This document shows, piece after piece, positions 19,401 through 30,082 of a DNA stretch of 47,619 nucleotides (position 1 is the stretch's first letter; each line of letters opens with the position of its first letter). The position numbers and the translations under genes are program-made. The notes under the pieces are model-generated. The model was not told the origin of the DNA. It did no database searches and worked only from the letters and a program-made list of their open reading frames with translations. This DNA is from Chara braunii (taxonomy: Eukaryota > Streptophyta > Charophyceae > Charales > Characeae). The DNA lies in assembly GCA_003427395.1 (NCBI GenBank), contig BFEA01000023.1, positions 771,751 to 819,369 of the forward strand. The letters are read 5' to 3'.

Positions 19401-20951
19401 CTATGAACGTTCCGGTTCAGAGTCATCAAGGATGTTAGTAAGTGATTCCTCAGCCTTCTTTCTTTTCTTTTCTTCTATCATTTGAGGTGTCATACGCGTT
19501 TGGTGGTTCCTTACTTCGCAAACCCTGACACTGGGTTTCATGATAAGTTCTGGGGGTAGATCACCATGGAATGACATCATGTTAGCCAGAAGATGAACCA
19601 TTTCATTGGAAGAGGACTCTACTAATCTAAAAGGATTCTGAAAAGTAGGGTTTCCTCCCAATAGAGACTCACTTGTTGATGCCTCGCTAGGCTCACACTC
19701 TGTCAATGTTAAGGACTGCAGAGGCAACTCAATCGTAGTATAAGGGTCACTTGCTCTTTGTACTAGCTCATTAGGCAAGTCTCCAATGAGGAAATGAACA
19801 TTCACATTGACCTTTCTCTTTTTCTTAATCTTCATCTTTTCATCATGTTTAAGAGAAAGAAGCCTCATACCTCCTGGATGTCTGGGGTCCAACTTATTCC
19901 ATGAACTATTACAGACATGGCTTATTGCATCTTTCTTTGTCACCCCACTCCTTACATCCTCCTCAAGAGACTTGCAATAATTGGTAGTATGTCCTCCTTC
20001 GCCACAATAGTAGCAAGTAAAACTCCTCTTAGGACGCGCATCATATTTTCTTCTCTCTCTGTTTCCTCCATCACCATTCTTCTCATTCCTTTTTGTTATG
20101 GACGAATCCCCCTTCTTATCATGATTTTCGTTGTCATCGTTATCATCGTCATCTTCCTCACTTTCAACTTTTTTCTTTCCCCTGTCATCCAGAACAAGCG
20201 TTGCAGGCCTTGCAACCATAAAGTTAGCCATCACTTTTTGAAGAATATTCTCAGTGGTCAGATTGCTCCCTCTATTCATTCCATTCTCAGTTTCCCAGTC
20301 CTTGGCCAAAGTGTTGATCTGATCCAGTGACCATTTCTTATGGGACACAGTAGGTAGAGTTCTTATAATTGCAACAATTTTTTCTCACCTGAGAGGATAA
20401 TGCTGAGCTTGATTAAAAACTGTTTGCTTTTCAGTGTCAGTAAAATTTCTCAAAAATATATGGCATCTCTGAGCTTCATCCAAATATGGAATTTTTCTTG
20501 CTGTTCGGATGAAGGTCTGAAGAAATACATTGAAAGTGTCATATTTAGCTCTTCTGATGTTAAGTAAATCCTTAGTTGTTGTTGGAACTGAATCTTTCTC
20601 AAATTCTTTTTTCAGTCTCTCCTTAACCTCTTCCCAGGTAGTCACCCCTTCCATCAATTCCTGAACTGCCAGTCTTAAGTCAGTATCACAATAAGATAGA
20701 AGGTGCTTAAGCCGTTGCTTGTCTGTCCAGCCATAACTGAGTCCAAATAATTCATACTCGTCCAAGAAATCATTAACCTGAGGTCCTCTGAAACAGGGAA
20801 TTCTTTCATCTGACCTCTTTGCTCTTGCAATATCTGATCCTCCTTTTATAGTATCAACTCTCTCAACCAACTCTCGTATAACTCCAACCAAGGCATCTTC
20901 ATTGGTCCCTGCTGATGTACTCGGCCTTCCTCGTCCCGCCATCTTGACCAT
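19401..20951 (-). pseudogene. gag: Gag with CCHC zinc knuckle (one in-frame TGA)
   Basis: Starts at ATG 20951. Residues ~50-150 form a retrotransposon capsid-like domain (IPCFRGPQVNDFLDEYELFG, TTWEEVKERLKKEF). A TGA at 20385-20387 interrupts the frame after HYPLR; it continues in the same frame with SHKKWSLDQINTLAKDWE, then a strongly acidic stretch (ESEEDDDDNDDNENHD). The zinc knuckle is CYYCGEGGHTTNYC (CX2CX4HX4C, about 19974-20015). Ends at TAG 19401-19403, with a further TAG at 19350. It packages element RNA in virus-like particles. The capsid and knuckle are in one frame, so the TGA is best read as damage, though readthrough is not excluded. Confidence 0.88.
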
Positions 20952-21011
20952 AGATCTTTCCCAAGTATTCTCTTCTCTTTCTATGACTCTTATCCTTTTC
21001 CTCTCTGCCCT

Positions 21012-21278
21012 TCAATCTCTCACTCTTCTCGCAAGAGATACAGGTCCGTTTCTCTCTTCTCTTGTCTGCTCTACCCTCTGACAATTATGTACGTATAGGG
21101 TATAAGCAATAATAGATTGAGTAGTGATCAAGGGCAGTGCAATCCTTCTCAGCCTTCCAATATAATCTTCAATCAACTCTCTCTCATCATCCCTACTTAG
21201 TCTTCTGTCATACCCCTTTACTGTATCCCGAATCATGAAATATCGAGTCAGGTCCATAATCTCATAATGAAATTGCAT
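21012..21278 (-). CDS. Accessory ORF, family I (88 aa), just upstream of gag
   Basis: Starts at ATG 21278, four bases past the TAA of the preceding ORF, and ends in TGA 60 nt before the gag ATG. Helical middle (DDERELIEDYIGRLRRIALP), then IIAYTLYVHNCQRVEQTREE and VSLARRV. IAYTLYVH...ARRV lines up with IEYTFYIH...EARRKV of the LTR ORF at 6452-6703. VSLARRV lines up with VSLSRRI of its neighbour at 21282. So this is a leader member of the family found in the LTR. The frame is intact. Function is unknown. Confidence 0.6.
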   Translation of the reverse strand: MQFHYEIMDLTRYFMIRDTVKGYDRRLSRDDERELIEDYIGRLRRIALPLITTQSIIAYTLYVHNCQRVEQTREERNGPVSLARRVRD

Positions 21279-21281
21279 CGT

Positions 21282-21572
21282 TTACAACCCACTGTTGATC
21301 CTTCTTGAAAGAGAAACTCGTTCCCGAGAAGTGTAATATGATACTCTCTCAGTAGTTCCCACTTTCACCACCTTTAACAAATAGCTTATCTCAGTCTGGT
21401 CAGTAACATTTCTCAAGGCAGAATCTCTCATGCGATCAATGAAAGGCTGCAAAAACTCAAGTTCATCTAGGGTAGAAAGATTTATGTCAGAGATCCGAAG
21501 AGTCTCATCTACCTTGACTATTCTACCTTCCAACACAACTCCCAGCGTCAGCTGTTCAATCAAGCTGGACAT
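21282..21572 (-). CDS. Accessory ORF, family I (96 aa), leader
   Basis: ATG at 21572 (MSSLIEQLTLG), TAA at 21282. Contains DELEFLQPFIDRMRDSALRN, QTEISYLLKVVK and RVSLSRRINSG. It pairs with the downstream 88-aa ORF (IDRMRDSAL / IGRLRRIAL; SLSRRI / SLARRV) and more loosely with the LTR family I ORFs (QT-x-I-x-Y). It is intact, 98 nt downstream of the ORF ending at 21671. No known domain is recognised. Confidence 0.6.
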   Translation of the reverse strand: MSSLIEQLTLGVVLEGRIVKVDETLRISDINLSTLDELEFLQPFIDRMRDSALRNVTDQTEISYLLKVVKVGTTERVSYYTSRERVSLSRRINSGL

Positions 21573-21670
21573 TGCTAATCATCATAAACAACTTCGTGTC
21601 TCAAAATTACAAAGGGATTATCATGTCCTATCACCTCATAAGGTTTGACCCTCGCAGTAGTTATTCCTGG

Positions 21671-22165
21671 CTACTGAGAGCATTCTTCTTGGACTCTCTT
21701 CACTTTCCATGCAAACTTTATCATGGCATACCAATTGTATCTTGGGAATGTGAGTCCCTCAACAAGTGGAGATGGTATCCCAACAAAAAGTCTGACATAG
21801 GTACTAAGGGAGAAATTTCTTCCCTCGCGCTTTAATCTTATCTTCTCATCATGCACTAGATTCGACGCTCGTTGCCAACACGCACCTTTTTGGTTTTCAT
21901 CAAATCTCTGCTTTGGCACATAAATTCCAATATCATATTCATGAAGATCAATAAAATAGCATGTAAGAACATACGGACTGTCCTGTTCTTGTCCTGATCT
22001 CTTTATGGCTTCATACCTCACGATTTCATAAGGAATTACAACCCTACCCGCTATAGAATTAAGAGAATTCAACAACTTGTCTGATTCAGCCTTACTCAGC
22101 CCTTCATGGTCTCTTATCAGTTTAAGCTTAGATTTCTCTCTCAAGGGTATATAGCGTCGACTCAT
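21671..22165 (-). CDS. Accessory ORF, family II (164 aa), leader
   Basis: ATG at 22165 overlaps the TGA of the upstream ORF as ATGA. Layout: basic N-terminus (MSRRYIPLREKSKLK), KLLNSLNSIAGR, PYEIVRYEAI, PYVLTCYFIDLHEYDIGIYV, then ACWQRASNLVHDEKIRLKR, and C-terminal FAWKVKRVQEE. The upstream ORF (22162-22656) has the same blocks (SYEVVRYEM, YVLTFYFTYLDVYDVRIYVP), so the two are tandem duplicates. No signal peptide or membrane span is seen. Function is unknown. Its frame is intact while its duplicate has one stop. Confidence 0.62.
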   Translation of the reverse strand: MSRRYIPLREKSKLKLIRDHEGLSKAESDKLLNSLNSIAGRVVIPYEIVRYEAIKRSGQEQDSPYVLTCYFIDLHEYDIGIYVPKQRFDENQKGACWQRASNLVHDEKIRLKREGRNFSLSTYVRLFVGIPSPLVEGLTFPRYNWYAMIKFAWKVKRVQEECSQ

Positions 22166-22656
22166 CTGACTCTTTGGCCTCTCCTCACTTTCTGGGCAAA
22201 CTCAATCACCGCAAACCAATCATCTTTTGATAAATTTAAATTAGGCAAGGGAGGGGCTGAAAATCCCTCAAAGATAGTAAATCGAGTTGATCCAATGAAG
22301 TTCTTATTTTCCCTCTCAAATTTATCTTTCTATTTCAGTACCACTTCCTCATCAAATCTCCAGCATCTCTCATATACTGCATCAGCACTTCTTTCTTTTG
22401 GGACATAAATTCTTACGTCGTACACATCCAGGTATGTGAAATAGAATGTCAGTACATATAATCGTTCCTGCTCCCATCCGCTCTCGACCATCTCATACCT
22501 GACAACTTCATATGAAAATGTCTCTCTCTTGCTTAGAGTATTCAACGACCTTAGGAGACATTCAACCTTCTCTTGACGTGGACCTGAACCTCTGCTAAAA
22601 TTCGACCTTCTTTGTCTAATTACTTCTGCTGAAATCTCTTCAGCTCTCATGACCAT
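22162..22656 (-). pseudogene. Accessory ORF, family II, leader (one in-frame TAG)
   Basis: ATG at 22656 overlaps the end of the preceding ORF by 17 nt. Open to a TAG at about 22330 after RFDEEVVLK (108 aa), then the same frame continues with DKFEREN, DDWFAVIEFAQKVRRGQ to TGA at 22162. These continue the alignment with the 164-aa paralogue (YNWYAMIKFAWKVKR), so the TAG is a premature stop in a ~164-codon gene. The stop-start overlap with the next ORF is ATGA. Confidence 0.6.
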
Positions 22657-23053
22657 CGTTCCTTTTCTCCCTTGTCAATACCATGTTGATTATTGGCAGC
22701 CAGTTAGTCCCATCACAATAGCTGTCAGGTACAAGAGGAATTAGAAGAGTCTTGTAAGTTACTGGCATTATACCCCATTCCACTTTCCTCTTTTGCTTGA
22801 TCAGATCTGTCTTTTCATCATAAATAAACTGGATCACGATCTCCCATAACCTGTTAAAATTCTCACCATCATTGCTGCCTCCTTCCTTGACATATGGGCG
22901 GATATCATAGATATCTCACTCAAAGAAGTGAGTCATCACTACACAGATGGTTGAGCCACGAGAGTGATAGCCCCAACAAGCCTCATATCTGTAAGGAAAT
23001 ATTCCTCTTGTAGTAAATTTAGACAATTCTTTCAGAACACCGTCGACCAGCAT
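22640..23053 (-). pseudogene. Accessory ORF, family II, first in leader (one in-frame TGA)
   Basis: ATG at 23053 (MLVDGVLKELSKFTTRG), with PYRYEAC matching the [PS]YE-x-VRYE block of its two downstream paralogues. A TGA at 22916-22918 interrupts HFFE and DIYDIRPYVKEGG. Then VIQFIYDEKTDLIKQKRK and DGTNWLPIINMV follow to TGA at 22640. RPYVKEG and DGTNWL match RPYLKKG and DGTSWL of the LTR ORF at 4867-5540, linking leader and LTR members. Function is unknown. Confidence 0.58.
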
Positions 23054-23369
23054 TTGTCTCGATCCGTCTCACCCTCTTCCTTTCAATTCCTTTCAGCGTG
23101 TTGGGCGATAATTGGGCATACCTGGTGTCAAGATCGATTCTCTCCAGTCAATAATATCGATCTCCTTTTCCCGATCCAGTGTGGTACCTCACACAAGGAA
23201 GAAATAAATAACAGTTAGCAGTCGCGATTCTCAAGAGAATCGGGACTCAAATGAGAATAATAAAAATTATCACGAAACTCACAAAAATGTCAACAGTTCT
23301 CACGTCCTAATCAAAGCTCAAAGATGATGATGACCCAGACTCGTTCCGGAAACGAAAATCTTTTCATGT
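23054..23369 (-). other. Untranslated leader between primer site and first leader ORF
   Basis: About 316 nt with no ORF. It contains the palindrome at 23226-23241 and A/T-rich patches. Packaging or dimerisation signals would be expected in this interval in a retroelement RNA, but none can be proven from sequence. Confidence 0.5.
23226..23241. other. Palindromic hairpin, candidate RNA dimerisation site
   Basis: GATTCTC-AA-GAGAATC, a 7-bp perfect stem with a 2-base loop, lies ~130 nt downstream of the primer-binding site in element orientation. Retroelement leaders often carry such self-complementary loops. The role here is inferred. Confidence 0.35.
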
Positions 23370-23386
23370 CCCCGACAACGGCGCCA
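23370..23386 (-). other. Primer-binding site, tRNA-Asp type
   Basis: Four bases inside the 5' LTR edge the minus strand reads TGGCGCCGTTGTCGGGG. It is complementary to the 3' end of plant-type tRNA-Asp (...CCCCGGCAACGGCGCCA) with one mismatch as I recall that sequence. TGGCGCC next to an LTR is a classic PBS start. This fixes element orientation and the LTR end at 23391. Confidence 0.88.
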
Positions 23387-23860
23387 TTTTTGTCGGACTT
23401 TTTCCAACTAGGCTACTTCGGGCGACCGAAAAGCCAACAGGCTTTCACGCAGGATTTTCTATGCTGATTGCAATAAATAAAACAAATTAAATAATGCAAA
23501 TCCCTTCCTGTTGTGTGCGTCCGACTTCGAGCGAGACCCTTCAATTGTAGTCTTCGCCGGTCCCCGGTCTTAGGAATCTTTTATTTTGATTCGGAACAAC
23601 TAGAATTATGCAAATAATAACCATAAAATTATGGGGTGCTATGCATGCATCAATTATGTCAATTTGATTTTGAGAACTGTGACAGAATCATCCACGATAG
23701 CAATCATCAGACAAGAACAATGCAAGAAGCAAGACCTACTGACTCGAGCAAAGGCAAGATCAAATGAATGAGGGAAGAATGAGAACTCATAATAATCTCA
23801 AAAAGTACACATAAACAAGCATGGTCAACACCTCTCAAGAGTCCTCACTCATCCCTCTAG

Positions 23861-24534
23861 TCAGTCCCTCTCAATCTCTCTTTTCACTGATCTTCTCTGG
23901 TGCCGTGACCCACGCCCACGTACAATCTGAGACTGACGCTTCGCAACAAAATGCAACCAGAAGCCAGCAAACTCTGAGCATGACCATCCGAGGCACATGA
24001 CACGGTAGTTAACCATGGAGCAAAACTCCTCCCACAAAGTAGGCAGTCCATCCACTGAAAAGACTCCTCGTCAGAGGTAGGGATACTCGGTGGGCTCGGT
24101 CAGCGCCTCAACGTCGATCACTGCCAGAGAGATGTACCTCTTTGCCAAACCAATCACATCCAGCCAACTCGTGCCATCTGTGAGGAGAGAAGGGACTGCA
24201 GGCCTAGGATAGTCAGTATAAAACATCGGCCAAAAACTGCGGATCAACGTAATGCCACTCTTTTCTAGCTCCCTCTCTCTCTGCTCAAGGTATTCGGTGG
24301 CTGAGATCCAGACAGGATCGAAAAGCTCATGAGCCTCCTTGCCCTTCTTCAGGTAAGGCCTCAGATCGTGGATAGTGCCATCAACAAAACTGACTGGACA
24401 ACGAAGATTGACCGATCTCCCTGTCTGAAACCAATGACACTAACATACTGATAATGGAATGCCGCTTTGCATGAAATCCGGTTGAGGCTGGCCAGCACTG
24501 ACTCACTGACCGGCGTAGGCTGAACTGTGCTCAT
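23861..24534 (-). pseudogene. Accessory ORF, family II, copy in 5' LTR
   Basis: Counterpart of 4867-5540. ATG at 24534. It shares the mid-gene frameshift and adds a TGA where the other copy reads NLTREVFSV. The intact C-terminal piece (64 codons, from MDGLPTLWEEF) keeps the basic RGRGSRHQRR tail. Confidence 0.55.
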
Positions 24535-24862
24535 GAGTACTCTTGCTAGTGCGAACCCACCAGATGGTCATGAAAAACTAGTTACCAAACTGATTGCTGA
24601 AAACTGATTGCTGAAAACTGATTGCTGAAAACTGATTGTTGATGATTGATTACTGAAAACTGATTGCTAATGATTGCTACTGAAAACTGATTGCTGATGA
24701 TTGCTACTGAAAACTGATTGCTGATGATTGATTACTGAAAACTGTTTGCTGAAAATTGAATGCTGAAAACTGTTGTTTTGAAGTCTAGCCCAGCTCTCTA
24801 CAGTCTGCCTGCGCCAGACGCACACTCATCTTTTTTATCCTGAAGTAGGTAATTAACTTGTC

Positions 24863-25117
24863 TCACTGAGAATCCCGGACAACCTTTCTTGCTTCCTCTA
24901 CAGTGCCCACTGAGAAAATAGTAGCGCACAACTTACCGTTTTTGTCATATAAATAATAAATATACTCAATCTGGGTGTGGTCCCTTACCAGCGTCAAAGC
25001 ATGCTCGATCATCATGATTGTCTGCTAATTGTATTCTTTTACTGCGCTCTCCCTCCAGTCCTTTGCCACGCCCTGACGCAGTGAACATGCCACCCTTATA
25101 ATGTCACTATCACTCAT
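24863..25117 (-). pseudogene. Accessory ORF, family I (84 codons), copy in 5' LTR
   Basis: Counterpart of 5842-6096, same start and stop positions. A TAG replaces a CAG codon just before QTIMM. The remaining sequence is well preserved (IEYIYYLY, SVGTVEEAR). Confidence 0.6.
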
Positions 25118-25472
25118 TTATCCCCTGAGTTTTCGCTGTTTGGTTACCAGTTGACTGCTGCTGCTGAGATTGCCGCCCTGAAGTGCTGTTTCTAACTACT
25201 TAACTGGTTGTTGTTTACTGATTGCTGTTGAGAGGGCTGTAGCTGCTAGTTAGAGAGAAGGGATTGATTGCTGATTAGATAACTGACTGATGACTAAGTA
25301 GAAAACAGATCGACTGCTGCTCAAATGCCAATTAGCACAATGGTTGTTCATGTTCCGTCAATATACTAGGTACTCCGTTGTGATCTGTTTACAGAAGTCT
25401 GCCTGTTCTCTCTAGTCTGAATCTGCCTGAGGTGAATTTGCCTCTCTCGGTGCTGATGTCTAAGCTCTCTTA

Positions 25473-25724
25473 CTAGTTTTCAGTAACCTTTCTCCTCGCC
25501 TCCTCAACAGATCCTACCGACGAGAGGGTACTGTGTAATCTCCCGTCTGACCTATGAATGTAGAAGGTATACTCAATAAATGTCTGGTTCTTCACTCGCT
25601 CCAAAGCCTGTTCCATCATGATTCTTTTCTGATAACAAAGGCCATGTATAACTCTTTCCTCCCAACCTTCACTTCTGTCTTGATGCAGAGTACATGTCAC
25701 CCTCAATATTCTTTCACCCTCCAT
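25473..25724 (-). CDS. Accessory ORF, family I (83 aa), copy in 5' LTR
   Basis: Intact counterpart of 6452-6703, one amino-acid difference (S for N before TLSSVGS). Most of it lies in the tract identical between the LTRs. As the copy in the 5' LTR, it would be the one on the genomic transcript. Function is unknown. Confidence 0.6.
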   Translation of the reverse strand: MEGERILRVTCTLHQDRSEGWEERVIHGLCYQKRIMMEQALERVKNQTFIEYTFYIHRSDGRLHSTLSSVGSVEEARRKVTEN

Positions 25725-26537
25725 CTCTCTGCAGAACACCTCTCCTTTCACCCCTGTGCATAGAAACCCTGATGTCCGCCAGAAGCTGTTTGTGAAATCC
25801 GGGTAACTAGACACAGATGGGACGGGTAACTGTACGTGCGTTATGTGTTCGTCTTGTAGGGTCTATGCAGAGTCTACAGAGTCCTCACTGATTCAGCCGA
25901 GTCTGGGCTTATCTGCTGGTTAACGCCTGAGTTCGCCGAATCCATGCATAAATGAGTTGAGTCCGTACCGAGCCCTCTAATTCTGCATTGGATTGCCTGG
26001 TCTTGCGTAGGATTACCTGAGCTTACGTTGGACGGCTTAAGTCTTTTTTTAGGTTTGCCCAACTCAGGTTTGTGTAGCCTGGATCTGGTTCGATTTGTTC
26101 ATGTCTGATTCATGTTGTCAGAGTCCAGTTAAAATCGGGTAAAAATTATCAGAGCCAAATACAAATTGTCTGAGTCGAGTGAAAATTGTATGGGTCGAAC
26201 AAAAGTTGTCTGAGTCGAATTAAAAGTTTGTTTAATAGCAGGTTGAACGCTGATCAAAAGTTGATCGCGTGTTGCTTGATCACTCATTAAATACTGGTTC
26301 GAGATTGACTGCATGGTGCCTGCTTACAGTCAATAACAACGAGTCCTTATCCGCTCGCCACCGTGCTGAGTACTGGCTGTGGCCAAACTGCACTGAGCAC
26401 TGCGTACTACTACACATGACCGACACCGTTTACTGTAAACAACGTTATGTGACTAAAGTCGTGGATCGCCTTTTAATTAATTTTTCAAGCAGAGTTCTCA
26501 AGGAGAGGCCTAAACACCTTGAAGCTTTCCTTAGACT

Positions 26538-26693
26538 CTAACCTGATCCTTTCCCAACAGCCTCATTGTACGAGTAAGTGCTGTGTAGTTTTCCGTCTGA
26601 TCCATAGATGTAGAGGGGGTAGCCAATGAATCCCTGACAGGGGTTTTCAATTACCCTCCTCGAGCTCCCAGTAACCGTTTCCAGTTCGACTTA
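26538..26693 (-). pseudogene. Accessory ORF relic, family I, copy in 5' LTR
   Basis: Identical to 7517-7672: C-terminal half only (YPLYIYGSDGKLH), no start codon. Confidence 0.5.
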
Positions 26694-28416
26694 GTTAACA
26701 TCCTTATGAATTACCTGTCGGTTCACTGGATACAGATGGAGGTTCGCAAGAGCTCCATCTACTAACAGCCCCTTTGATTCAGTCCTGCAGTCCAGGGTTT
26801 GAGATCGGCTCAGACGATCCTACGAGGCTACGCCAACTCGCTAGCACCAGGCTTTCCCTCTCTGATGTGCCCTTGAGCAGGCCGTAACTCAGGTCACACA
26901 CCGAATGCTACAAACATGCTTCCTTTCTCCGTCCAAGATTGTTTGCATTATTCGCAGCGGATTCACTGCAGCTGGCCCGTTGGTAACGTGCCGCCAACGA
27001 TTTAACATGGACTGTCGAGTTGGAAGAAGTAACATCACACAATTAAACAGAAAGGGGCTCATAAAACTGTTCGCTCCTGAAACAGACTACTTCCCCTGTT
27101 AGAGGGCTCATCTTCAGATAGTACAGTTTGAGACATTGTTGGTAAGGGCCTGTTCCGTCCCCCACATATGACTGCACAGGTAGGCTTCCTCACTTGGACG
27201 ATGCACGGGGCCAGTTGACTCATGTTCAACACATGATCCGGTTTTAATTAGTGATAACTCTTGTACGATAAACTCAAACGACGCCATACAACCCATTACG
27301 CATAGGGGAAGAATGTAGATGCAATACCAGTGGAAGCCTCTTTCTCACAAATAATGCAACGATGAATTTCGTTTCAGACCCTACTCAACACTTTTGTCAT
27401 TAATACGAGTGAGACCCAAGTCTGAGTTATCTGTAAACTTTGCCTAATGTCGAGCTAATCACAAGCCCATCCTCAATGACACGCCCCAAGGCCGCCAACC
27501 ACAGACCTCGCTCAATTGTCCATTGAGTACCATTGCCCAGGAAAATACGACAATTTACATGGCTACTCGCCAGACTCATACTGCAGATGCGAAACCTTCT
27601 GCTTTTACTTTTTTCCTAAAAGAAAGAAAGAAACAACTATGGCCCGGTTCTGTCCAATCATCACAACGCATCACAGCCATTACGACTTTGTCCTGTTCAT
27701 ACTTACAATCTGAGGTCTGACCTACAGATGCACTTATGTCTGGGATCATTTATCCATAGTTCATTATGTACTCGAACCAGCCAAATTAGAGTGCAGACAG
27801 CTAATCCCCGTCGAACAGGTATTTAGCCAGTAGGTAAGCTATCTTCCTCAATACTAGTTTTCTTTTGTTCATTAATCAGGGCTCAAAACTAGGTCATCAA
27901 CAAATAAGGAAAAGTAACAGGGATGTCATGATACACGCCCACCCGAGTCCGAGTGGCTATGAGAAGTAGTTCAGAAGCCCCTCATGTAGAGCCCAGACAA
28001 GGCAAATACCCGAGCCGTGTGTCTGACCAAGAAGGAAAACATTCTTGCCTCAAAAAAAAAATTGGAAAGATTCAAGATCGAAAATAATAAAAGAAAACCA
28101 GTCCCTTGCAACACAGAATTATTTAACTTTTCCAGAGCACTATCCCCTTACCCTACTAACAACACTATCACAATTAAACAGGAGAGCAACAAACCGATGT
28201 TTTATTAAGATTCTATCGGTCGTGGTAGTTAATTCACCATTCTCTTAAGCGGCGTGATCCTTCAACACCCAAGCATACTTAGTTGTCGCTCAGTTCAGTC
28301 CCTTTCAATCACATCGTCATTACTCCCGTCAAAGGTGACTAACTCTTGCGTGCTAAGTTCAAGCTCGCGTCCTTTTGCCTATCGAAAGTCAAATCTCATC
28401 AGGCCAACACCGATCA

Positions 28417-28442
28417 NTGAGCTCGCTAATCAACNNCCAATN
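28417..28442. other. Undetermined bases
   Basis: Ns at 28417, 28435, 28436 and 28442. The 3' LTR has c, cg and a at matching places (about 9365-9390). They suggest consensus conflict between near-identical copies during assembly. Confidence 1.
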
Positions 28443-29378
28443 CTCATCACTTTTGTCCTTAAAAACAGAACTTAGTAGCCCACGATCCCTCGTAGCACGA
28501 ACTCGGCTCACCTCCCCACTCCGCTTTGAAGAGGTAACAAGGGAGGAGACTCGGGTACACCCCAGCACCCAAAAACATTTGACGTCTACAGGAAGGCTTG
28601 AACGACTGCCCCGTTTAAAACCCTGACTCAGTCTCCCAGCACTCAGAATGTACCCATATTGGGTGGAGCTCACGAAAACTAGTTGCGTCGCTCACGCTGA
28701 ACTGAGCCCATCCACACTCACTTCTCTCGTATGCTTGCACCGTAGTTGCCTGGCGCTCGAACAAGAAGCGCTTCGGAGACCAATCTTCTCAGGGGGTACG
28801 TATGAGATGATACGGGGCAGATTATACTGGTAAGTACTCAAGAAGCCACGGAGACCGGTTATTCTGGCGAGTCACAGAAGCTAGCCGCGGCTTATCAATC
28901 CGGTAGTGTTTTGAGCAAGAGCCGACGTACGCAGTCCGAGCACCTCCCATGCATTCATGCGCATCATTCGTCACGGTCACCTCTCCAACTCATCACTCGC
29001 AGCAATCCAGTTGACATCACCACCTCCCACCAGCTCACTCATTCTGCTCTCTCCTCTTCTCCCTCCTTCTATGTTAATTGCCTTAGTACGCGTTAGCCTT
29101 CTGCTTCATGCCTAGCAGCTTCCATCCCAGAACCACCCTCGCCAACAGAGTCTCTCAGGAAAACGATGCCTCGCACGATGACCGGACGAGTCACAGCGCG
29201 ATGGCGCTTGACGTCAACAGCATACTCTCAGGCTCGCGCATCCTTCCCTGCGTCTCACTAGCACACGTTGACCGCTCCCTCTCACAGGACACGCCACCTG
29301 TCGCGCGTGAGCTCCTGCCACTCTCTCTACTTGTCTCTCAGAATAGCACGTGTTGACCCTCTCCGGACGCTGCTCTCC

Positions 29379-29900
29379 TTACACGCGTCCTCTCCCCCTG
29401 TTTTTCTTCTCACCTGTCCCGTGGCCCCTCGGTGTGAGTTGTCGTGAGCTGGCCTCGGGTCCCTTTTCCACCGGCTCCGCGGCTCGGTGGTACCTCTGGA
29501 TCTCGCCTGGCCTGATCCAGGACCTGAGGTCCGTCTCCCGGTCTGCCTCACTCATTTCACTTTCCGCACATGAGTCTCTCTCGTTGTTCTGTTCCTCCCT
29601 TGTTTCGGTCCCAGTTGATGACTCGGTCTCGTGATAGATAACTGACACCCTCAAGCCCACGGTCACTCCGTCTCGCCTGCACGTTCGCTCCGCCCTGTCA
29701 CGAGCTTCGGAAATGGCAGCCTGCAACCTCTGGTCACCTCGCATCTCCTCCTCTCCCCCCCCTTCTATGCAGATCTTTAGTCAGACTACTTCTCCCCCGT
29801 CATAATTCAGGACCGTAGTGATCTGAGGGCCTTCATCCGATATTGGAACCCAGCGCACAGTGTGCCGCCAACAGTCAGGCCTATATCCTTGTAGCGCCAT
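29379..29900 (-). pseudogene. Accessory ORF, family I-like with charged tail, copy in 5' LTR
   Basis: Counterpart of 10329-10847 with ATG at 29900. Broken by TGA at GEVV-x-LK (CGA in the other copy) and by a frameshift in the G-run around 29754-29762. The charged C-terminal part from MRGDQRLQAA onward remains open. Confidence 0.55.
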
Positions 29901-30082
29901 AGCCACTCTTTCTCAATGGTCAGCGCCAATGCTCAGTCCGCACTATCCCTGCTTGCAGCACCTAGCCAGGCTGAGTCCCGTGTGCCAGGAATTAAGACTT
30001 CAGCGCAATGCCATTACTCACACTCGAGGAGTGATAACGCTCCCCTCACGCACTTTTTGCTTCAGGACCCAGAGGCAACCTG

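Noticed and set aside
15201-20951. Stop-codon reassignment (TAG/TAA as Gln, as in some ulvophyte algae) to explain the stops in gag-pol
   Set aside because: TGA, TAG and TAA all occur as internal stops, some at likely Trp positions. The 1437-codon CFAP57 has no internal TAG or TAA and ends in TGA. Ordinary decay is simpler.
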